A model generated the notes under the pieces. It saw nothing but the letters and a program-made list of their open reading frames with translations, did no database searches and was not told the origin of the DNA. DNA of 64,000 bases from Roseomonas indoligenes (GTDB lineage: Bacteria; Pseudomonadota; Alphaproteobacteria; Acetobacterales; Acetobacteraceae): contig NZ_JAGIZA010000001.1 in assembly GCF_017813365.1 (NCBI RefSeq), positions 248,001 through 312,000 on the forward strand, given 5' to 3'. The first letter of the stretch is position 1. Each line of letters opens with the position of its first letter. Below, in pieces: positions 57,101 through 64,000 of this stretch. The position numbers and the translations under genes are program-made.

Positions 57101-58459
57101 ATGCTTCCTCGTATCGCCGTGATGGGCCGCCCCAATGTGGGCAAGTCCACCCTGTTCAACCGCCTCGCCGGGCGGCGCATCGCCATCGTGGACGACACGC
57201 CCGGCGTCACCCGTGACCGCAAGGAGACGGTGGCCCGCATCGCCGGCAGGGACGTGCTGCTGATCGACACGGCCGGGCTGGAGGAGGCGGCGCCGGATAC
57301 CATTCCCGGCCGCATGCGCGCCTCCTCCGAGGCGGCGCTGAAGGCGGCGGACCTCGTTCTCTTCGTGGTGGACGTGCGGGCCGGGCTGACCTCCGCGGAC
57401 CGGTCCTTCGCCCAGTGGCTGCGCCGCCACAGCAAGCCCGTGCTGTTGCTGGCCAACAAGGCGGAGGGGCGGGAGGGTGCCGCCCGCGCGCTGGAGGCCT
57501 ATGAGCTGGGCCTCGGTTCCCCCCTGCTGGTCTCGGCCGAGCACGGGGACGGCATGGGCGAGCTGCACGACGAGATCCGGGAGGCCCTGCCGCCCGAGCC
57601 GCCAGAGGAGAATGACGAGGACGAGGCGGACGACAACCGCCCGCTCCGCCTCGCGATCGTCGGCCGCCCGAATGCCGGCAAGTCCACCCTGCTGAACGCC
57701 CTGCTGGGCGAGGAGCGGATGATCACCGGGCCGGAGCCGGGGCTGACCCGCGATGCCGTGGCGGTGCAGTGGACGGACGAGACGGGCAAGCCGGTGCGAC
57801 TGGTGGACACCGCCGGCCTGCGCCGCCGGGCGCGAATCACCCAAGCCCTGGAGCAGATGTCCACCGCCGCCACCATCGCCGCCCTGAAGGAGTGCGAGGT
57901 GGCGGTGCTGGTGGTCGATGCCGTGCAGGGCATGGACGAGCAGGATCTGCGCATCGCCCGGCTGGCGGAGCGCGAGGGGCGCGGCGTGGTGATCGCCTTC
58001 AACAAGTGGGACGCCGTGGAGGACCGCAACGCCGCCCGTCGGAAGCTGGAGGATGTGCTGATGGCCTCCCTCGCGCAGCTGAAGGGCGTCTTCGTCGTGC
58101 CCCTCTCCGCGGCCACCGGCCGGGGGGTGGAGAACCTGATGCCCTCCGTGCGGGAGGCCTATGCCCTCTGGAACCGCCGCGTGCCCACAGGTGCGCTGAA
58201 CCGCTGGTTCGAGCGCGCGCTGGAGCGCCACACGCCGCCGCTGGTGGACGGGAAGCGCCTGAAGCTGCGGTATGTCACCATGCCGAAGGCGCGGCCTCCG
58301 ACGCTGCTGGTCTTCGGCACGCGGGCGGAGCAGATGCCCGAGGATTACCGCCGCTACCTTACCAATTCCTTCCGCGAGGCCTTCGATATGCCGGGCGTGC
58401 CGATCCGGGTGAACACGCGCGGGACGGAGAACCCCTACGCCGATGAATCGGACGGCTGA
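57101..58459 (+). CDS. der: GTPase Der (EngA), ribosome biogenesis
   Basis: 452 aa from ATG 57101. Two tandem GTPase domains: first P-loop GRPNVGKST at about 9-17 and second GRPNAGKST near 188, each with NKxD ([18 protein letters not shown]) and a G3 DTAG motif. An acidic linker ([10 protein letters not shown]) separates them and a KH-like C-terminal domain follows. It acts in maturation of the 50S ribosomal subunit. No clear Shine-Dalgarno sequence is visible ahead of the ATG. Preceded by structured element copy 2. Confidence 0.97.
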   Translation: MLPRIAVMGRPNVGKSTLFNRLAGRRIAIVDDTPGVTRDRKETVARIAGRDVLLIDTAGLEEAAPDTIPGRMRASSEAALKAADLVLFVVDVRAGLTSADRSFAQWLRRHSKPVLLLANKAEGREGAARALEAYELGLGSPLLVSAEHGDGMGELHDEIREALPPEPPEENDEDEADDNRPLRLAIVGRPNAGKSTLLNALLGEERMITGPEPGLTRDAVAVQWTDETGKPVRLVDTAGLRRRARITQALEQMSTAATIAALKECEVAVLVVDAVQGMDEQDLRIARLAEREGRGVVIAFNKWDAVEDRNAARRKLEDVLMASLAQLKGVFVVPLSAATGRGVENLMPSVREAYALWNRRVPTGALNRWFERALERHTPPLVDGKRLKLRYVTMPKARPPTLLVFGTRAEQMPEDYRRYLTNSFREAFDMPGVPIRVNTRGTENPYADESDG

Positions 58460-58524
58460 CACGGCCGGGTGGCCCTCCGTTCCGGCGGTGGGCTAGCCTG
58501 GGGCGGCCACCGTTAGGATCGATC

Positions 58525-59496
58525 ATGCCGCGCCTGCGCTCCCTGTTCCCGTCCCTGCGTCGGGGACCTTCGGCCGGGGAGCAGGCGGTGATGCGCCGGC
58601 TGGCGGAGATGGACAACGCGCTGACGCGGCGCGCCCTGGCGGCGGAGGAGAAGCTGGAGCGCCTCTCCCGCCGGATGGAGGAGATCACCGCCTACTTCGC
58701 GCAGCGCGCCCATCCCCTGCACCACACCCAGTCCAACTACCTGGGAGACCACACGGCGCTGACGCTGCTGCAGGGGCGGCACATGCTCTACGTCGACACG
58801 CGCGGCATCGACATCGCGCCCCACCTGATGGTCCACGGGATATGGGAGACGGGATACACCGCGCTCTTCGAGCGGCTGGTGCGGCCGGGCGCCACGGTTC
58901 TCGATGTCGGGGCCAACCTTGGCGTCTATGCCATCCTCGGCGGCGCGAAGGGGGCCCGTGTGCACGCCTTCGAGCCGAATCCCAGGCTCTGCGAGCTGCT
59001 GCGCCGCTCCATCGCGGTGAACGGCTTCACCGAGCGCGTGACGCTGCACGAGGCCGCCGTCGGCGATGTGGAGGGGGAGGTGCAGCTTGCCTTCGACACG
59101 GACTGGCCGGGCGGCGGGCATGTGGTGCCGCCCAACTCGACGGTCGCGGGCCGGCCCTGCCGGGTTGCGGTGCCGGACCGGCTTTTTCCCGATCCCGGGT
59201 TCCGCCTGGACCTCGTGAAGATGGACGTGGAGGGCTTCGAGGGGCACGCGCTGCGCGGGATGCGCGATCTTCTCGCCCGCTCGCCGGAGGTGCGGATCAT
59301 GATGGAATTCGCCCCGGGCATGATGGCGTCCCAGGGCATGGGGCCGGCGGAGACGGTGGCGTTGCTCTCCGGGCTCGGCTTCCGGTTCTGGAACATCGGC
59401 CTGGATTCCGGCCTCACGCCTGTCGAGGCGGATGTGCTGGCCGCGGAGAGCGGGGCCGGCGTGCGCAACATCCTCGTCGCGCGGAAAGCGCCCTAG
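58525..59496 (+). CDS. FkbM family methyltransferase
   Basis: 323 aa. An N-terminal helical region (about 20-60) precedes a SAM-dependent methyltransferase core: VLDVGANLGVYAILGG near 118-133, HAFEPNPRLCELL, and LVKMDVEGFEGHALRGM near 232-248. FkbM proteins O-methylate sugars or small molecules, so this may modify a surface glycan. It ends three bases into the convergent epimerase gene. Confidence 0.88.
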   Translation: MPRLRSLFPSLRRGPSAGEQAVMRRLAEMDNALTRRALAAEEKLERLSRRMEEITAYFAQRAHPLHHTQSNYLGDHTALTLLQGRHMLYVDTRGIDIAPHLMVHGIWETGYTALFERLVRPGATVLDVGANLGVYAILGGAKGARVHAFEPNPRLCELLRRSIAVNGFTERVTLHEAAVGDVEGEVQLAFDTDWPGGGHVVPPNSTVAGRPCRVAVPDRLFPDPGFRLDLVKMDVEGFEGHALRGMRDLLARSPEVRIMMEFAPGMMASQGMGPAETVALLSGLGFRFWNIGLDSGLTPVEADVLAAESGAGVRNILVARKAP

Positions 59497-60464
59497 AGCC
59501 GCGCGTCCCGCATCCAGGCCAGGGTCAGGGCCGCGCCCTCCTCCAGCCCGATGCGGGGCCGCCAGCCCGTGGCCTGCGCCATGCGATCCAGCGAGAGGGC
59601 GGGGCGGTCGGCGGGGAAGCGGCCGGTTACCGTCGCCGCCTCGCCCGGTTCCGCCACGCGCCAGTCCAGCCCCGGCAGGGCGCGGGCGAGGGCAGCGCAG
59701 TACTCCTCCGGGCCGGTGGCCTCGCCGCTGCCGATGTTGAAGACGCCACGGGCCACGGGGGTGTCCAGCAGGGCGATCAGCCCCGCGGCGATATCGGCGG
59801 CATGCACCTGGTCGCCGCGCCGGGCCCCCGCCAGGCGCACGGGCGTGCCGGACAGGGCCTGGGCCGTAATCTCGAAGGGCGGGGAGAGGGTGTCGCGCAG
59901 CCCCGTCGGGTGCTCCCAGCGGCCATAGATGCCGCCGAGGCGGGGCGCAGCGACGGAGAGGCCCTCCAGCGAGGCGAGGCGCAGCAGGGCCTGCTCCGCC
60001 GCCAGCTTTGTAATGCCGTAGAGGGCGGTGGGGCGAGCCGGATCGTCTTCCCGGAACAGGTCGGGGACCGTGTCGGGCACGCCGTAGACGGCGCCGGAAG
60101 AAGGGGCCACCAGCCTCTCCGCCCCGGCGCGCAGGGCCGCTGCGAAGCAGGCGATGGAGCCGCCGAGGTTCACCGCAGCGACCGTGCCGGGGTCCGCCCG
60201 CTCCCGCGCCGTGCCCGCGGTGACGGCGGCGGCGTGCAGCACGGCCCGGACGGGCGCGCGGGCGAAGGCGGCGTCGAGATCCTCCGCCCGGGTCGCATCC
60301 CCGACCACGGCGTGCAGCCGGCCGGGGAGGGCGGCGAAAAGGGTAGCCGCCATCGGGGGCAGGGGCCGGGCGTCGAGCGCCACCACCTCCTCGCCACGGG
60401 TCAGCAGGGCCTCCACCACGTTCAGCGCCACGAAGCCGCTGGCGCCGGTGACGAGGAGGGCCAT
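59493..60464 (-). CDS. NAD-dependent epimerase/dehydratase family protein
   Basis: 323 aa extended SDR. Rossmann motif LLVTGASGFVALNVVEALL at residues 3-21 and active-site YGITKLAAEQ at about 145-154. Similar to UDP-sugar epimerases and D-erythronate-type dehydrogenases; the substrate is not defined. Transcribed with the short SDR gene two bases upstream. The pair follows purF. Confidence 0.88.
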   Translation of the reverse strand: MALLVTGASGFVALNVVEALLTRGEEVVALDARPLPPMAATLFAALPGRLHAVVGDATRAEDLDAAFARAPVRAVLHAAAVTAGTARERADPGTVAAVNLGGSIACFAAALRAGAERLVAPSSGAVYGVPDTVPDLFREDDPARPTALYGITKLAAEQALLRLASLEGLSVAAPRLGGIYGRWEHPTGLRDTLSPPFEITAQALSGTPVRLAGARRGDQVHAADIAAGLIALLDTPVARGVFNIGSGEATGPEEYCAALARALPGLDWRVAEPGEAATVTGRFPADRPALSLDRMAQATGWRPRIGLEEGAALTLAWMRDARL

Positions 60465-60466
60465 CC

Positions 60467-61158
60467 TCAGGCCGCCCGCGCCGCTTCGCCGGGCAGGCAG
60501 AGCGCGGCGATGGCGGGGGCCACATCCGCGGGCTGGGCGAGGCTGGCGGGATCCTCGCCTGGCATGGCCGTGGTGCGCAGGCGAGTGTTCACCGGGCCGG
60601 GGTCGTGCAGCATCACGCGCAACGGGGTGGTTGCGACCTCCTCGGCCCAGGTCTGCACGAGGTGCTCCAGCCCCGCCTTGGTCGCGCCATAGGCGCCCCA
60701 GTAGGGCCGGGGATGCCGCGCCCGGTCGGTGGTGAGGATCACGGCCCGCCCGGCATCGGAGGCGCGGAGCGGCGGGTCCAGGGTGCGGATGAGGCGCCAG
60801 GCGGCGGTCATGTTCACCGCCACCACATCCGCCCAGTCCTTCGGGGTGATGTGGGCGACGGGGGTGAGGGTGCCCAGCACGCCCGCCGCATGGACGAGGA
60901 TGTCCAGCCGCCCGAAACGCTCCACAATGGAGGGACCGAGCGGGTCCAGCTTGTCCACGTCCTTCGCCAGGTCGAAAGGAAGCAGGGTGGCGGTGCCGCC
61001 CAGGGCACGGACGGCATCGTCCGTCTCCTCCAGCCCACCCTGGCTGCGGCCGGTCAGGACGAGATGGGCGCCGAGGCGCCCCAGCTCCACCGCCGTCGCG
61101 GCGCCGATCCCGTGAGAGGCGCCGGTGACGAGGGCGACGCGCCCTTGCAGCGGAAGGC

Positions 61159-61162
<4 letters not shown>
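60467..61162 (-). CDS. short-chain dehydrogenase/reductase (SDR)
   Basis: 231 aa. Classical SDR with cofactor motif LVTGASHGIGAATAVEL at 11-27, HAAGVLG near 90 and catalytic YGATKAGLEHL near 158. NAD(P)-dependent oxidoreductase of unknown substrate. Its start overlaps the purF stop by four bases, so it is coupled to purine synthesis, a frequent alphaproteobacterial arrangement. Confidence 0.88.
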
Positions 61163-62637
<1,475 letters not shown>

Positions 62638-62642
62638 GGCGG

Positions 62643-63221
62643 TCAGATCCGGTTGCGCGCAGGGGGCCGCAACAGTTCCTCGGCGGTGGGTGCCCGGCCG
62701 CTGGGCGGATCGGGCAGGCGGGGTCGGTACTGGGCGGGCAGCTGCTCGTTGAGCCAGGCCGCACCGTCAGCGATGGAGGGCAGGAAGCGGGACTGGCGGA
62801 CCGGCTCCGGCCAGATGGACGTGTCCGGAACGAAGGCTCCCGCCGCGATATAGGCAACCAGGATCACGATCACACCCCGGCCGATCCCAAAGACGATGCC
62901 CAGTGCCTTGTCCACGCCACCGATGATGGAGTTCCGCACCAGCCCGGCGATCAGCGCGATCAGAATCTTCAGGATAATGAGGGTGACGATGAAGACGGCG
63001 GCCAGGGCCGCGACATCGACCAGCCAGGGAGCGGCGGCCGTCCACTTCTCAGGGAATACGCCGTTGAAGGCGTGGCGCGTGCCTTCCAGCATGTAGAAGG
63101 AGAAGAGGATGGCGCCGATCCAGGCGCCCACCCCCAGCACTTCGCGGATCAGGCCGCGCATGTAGCCGATGACGCCGGAGATGGCGACAACGGCGAGGAA
63201 GACGGCGTCGACCCAGGTCAT
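62643..63221 (-). CDS. cvpA: colicin V production family membrane protein CvpA
   Basis: 192 aa from ATG 63221. Four hydrophobic segments: VDAVFLAVVAISGVIGYMRG, REVLGVGAWIGAILFSFYML, VDVAALAAVFIVTLIILKI and IGRGVIVILVAYIAAGAF. Typical CvpA, an inner-membrane protein associated with purF in most proteobacteria. Cytoplasmic Pro/Arg-rich tail (ELLRPPARNRI). The ATG has no obvious Shine-Dalgarno sequence. Confidence 0.9.
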   Translation of the reverse strand: MTWVDAVFLAVVAISGVIGYMRGLIREVLGVGAWIGAILFSFYMLEGTRHAFNGVFPEKWTAAAPWLVDVAALAAVFIVTLIILKILIALIAGLVRNSIIGGVDKALGIVFGIGRGVIVILVAYIAAGAFVPDTSIWPEPVRQSRFLPSIADGAAWLNEQLPAQYRPRLPDPPSGRAPTAEELLRPPARNRI

Positions 63222-63621
63222 CGGGGGCGGGATATAACGGTGCTGCGGCGCGGCGTCACGCGGAAGGCACCCCGGGCCTCGCGGGGGAGGCATGTTGCAG
63301 CGCCATGACGGGGATGGCCGGGCTGGCCCGCTCTGCCGGATAGGGCACTGAGTGGATTGTTCTTTTTGGCCGGCTGTCCGGCTATTGCCGGTGCCTGGGC
63401 CGCGTCCCCTGGGTATGTCCAAAGTTTGCCGAAGTGGCGGGGCAAGCCCTCGAGTGTCACCGGAGGCCGATTCCCATGCTCGGCCGCGCCGGCCATGGCC
63501 AGGGCGGCCAGCCCCGGTGAAAGGTGCGCCATCCCTATCCCGCACCTCGCCTCTCCGGACGATAACCCAGTAAGGACTGGTGGATCCCCACTGGCACCGT
63601 GGCGAACGGCCCTTTCCCGAA
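63222..63621. other. intergenic region between cvpA and the DUF2726 gene
   Basis: About 400 bases between two divergent genes. It has several short GC palindromes, a tract of CCGG repeats (GGCCGGCTGTCCGGCTATTGCCGG-like) and a T-rich GTTCTTTTTGG. No ORF with convincing coding bias or conserved motif was found, and no tRNA. It probably carries the cvpA-purF promoter and the promoter of the DUF2726 gene. Confidence 0.5.
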
Positions 63622-64000
63622 ATGCCCCTGACACATCGCGCCCTCCTCCTCGGCGCCCTGGCGCTCGTCGCCGCAGTCATCCTGCTGGTGGCTCTCGTGC
63701 GGCGCCGTCGGGGGCGCCGGGTCGACCAGCTGGGGGCGGTGATGCACCGAGACGTGGTGTGGCAGAGCCGCCGGGTTCTCAACGTCGGCGAGACCGCGGT
63801 CTATGAGAGCGCCTGCGCCGTGGCGGCGGCGATCGACCCCTCGCTCCGGATCTGGCCGCAGGTCAGCCTCGGCGAGGTGGTCCGCACCGAGGGACGTTCG
63901 GAGGCGGACCGGGAGGCCTTCCGCTGGATCAACAGCAAGCGTGCCGACTTCCTCGTGGTGGACGGGGAGGGCTGGCCGCTCGCGGTCATCGAGTACCAGG
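63622..64000 (+). CDS. DUF2726 domain-containing protein, N-terminal part (cut by window end)
   Basis: 126 residues from ATG 63622 to the window edge. One N-terminal membrane helix (ALLLGALALVAAVILLVALV), a basic stretch, then the start of the DUF2726 nuclease-like domain: VLNVGETAVYESACAVAA, RIWPQVSLGEVV and KRADFLVVDGEGWPLAVIEY. These strands resemble the PD-(D/E)XK-type core, with the Asp in ADFLVVD and Glu in VIEY at catalytic positions. The rest lies outside. Confidence 0.7.
   Translation, partial: MPLTHRALLLGALALVAAVILLVALVRRRRGRRVDQLGAVMHRDVVWQSRRVLNVGETAVYESACAVAAAIDPSLRIWPQVSLGEVVRTEGRSEADREAFRWINSKRADFLVVDGEGWPLAVIEYQ

Overview
The window is chromosomal DNA of a very GC-rich Gram-negative bacterium, most likely an alphaproteobacterium of the Acetobacteraceae/Rhodospirillales type (Roseomonas-like). 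This is inferred from the very high GC, the frequent GTG and TTG starts with ATGA/GTGA/TGATG overlaps, a BamF (DUF3035) lipoprotein, DUF3297 and DUF1289 proteins, a TTT (Bug) receptor, and a quinol oxidising Alternative Complex III next to a caa3 oxidase. No rRNA, tRNA, CRISPR array, prophage or insertion sequence was seen. The dense long ORFs opposite real genes are GC shadows.

Layout. 1-1592: the end of an ABC importer (two permeases) coupled to an exported Mn-type superoxide dismutase. 1617-8379 (minus): operon ileS-lspA-BamF lipoprotein-two M16 peptidase subunits, an envelope biogenesis block. 8667-12804: an enolase-superfamily enzyme, a TTT receptor, a Na+/H+ antiporter and DUF3297. 12892-16579: two divergent glycosyltransferases. 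16848-28562: a large accessory catabolic region for nitrogen heterocycles and ureides. It holds a flavin monooxygenase, a barbiturase/cyanuric acid hydrolase-type ring-opening amidohydrolase and an amidase on the minus strand. On the plus strand are an orphan NMT1-type binding protein and a seven-gene overlapping operon with a Pot-type ABC importer, ureidoglycolate lyase, a PuuE-type allantoinase and an arylmalonate-decarboxylase-like protein. A second PuuE-like deacetylase lies on the minus strand between the two parts. 28826-31720: DUF1194, a small unknown protein, a GntR regulator and YgfZ. 31816-35837: lipopolysaccharide glycosyltransferases (GT9, GT2, GT4) and an O-antigen ligase. 36161-40388: an exported alpha/beta hydrolase behind a Fur-box-like site, DUF1289, an AbrB-type membrane protein and a dihydroorotase-family amidohydrolase.

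40582-52316 is one continuous respiratory operon: actABCDEF (Alternative Complex III), a small membrane protein, a SCO copper chaperone and caa3 oxidase subunits II, I, III and IV. CoxA has the A2-type signature YSHPAV rather than HPEV. Complex III would take electrons from quinol and pass them through mono- and pentaheme cytochromes to the cytochrome c domain of CoxB. 52320-54643 (minus): a glycoside hydrolase, a helical protein and a small lipoprotein. 54774-58459: the conserved set YfgM-like, BamB, Der. 58525-64000: an FkbM methyltransferase, an NAD-epimerase, an SDR, purF, cvpA and a DUF2726 protein cut by the window end.

The most unexplained structure is a two-copy, multi-hairpin intergenic element. 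It starts at the stop codon of the glycosyltransferase ending at 16579 and of bamB ending at 56790, on the same strand, with the first stem starting 20 nt after each gene end and the same order of hairpins.
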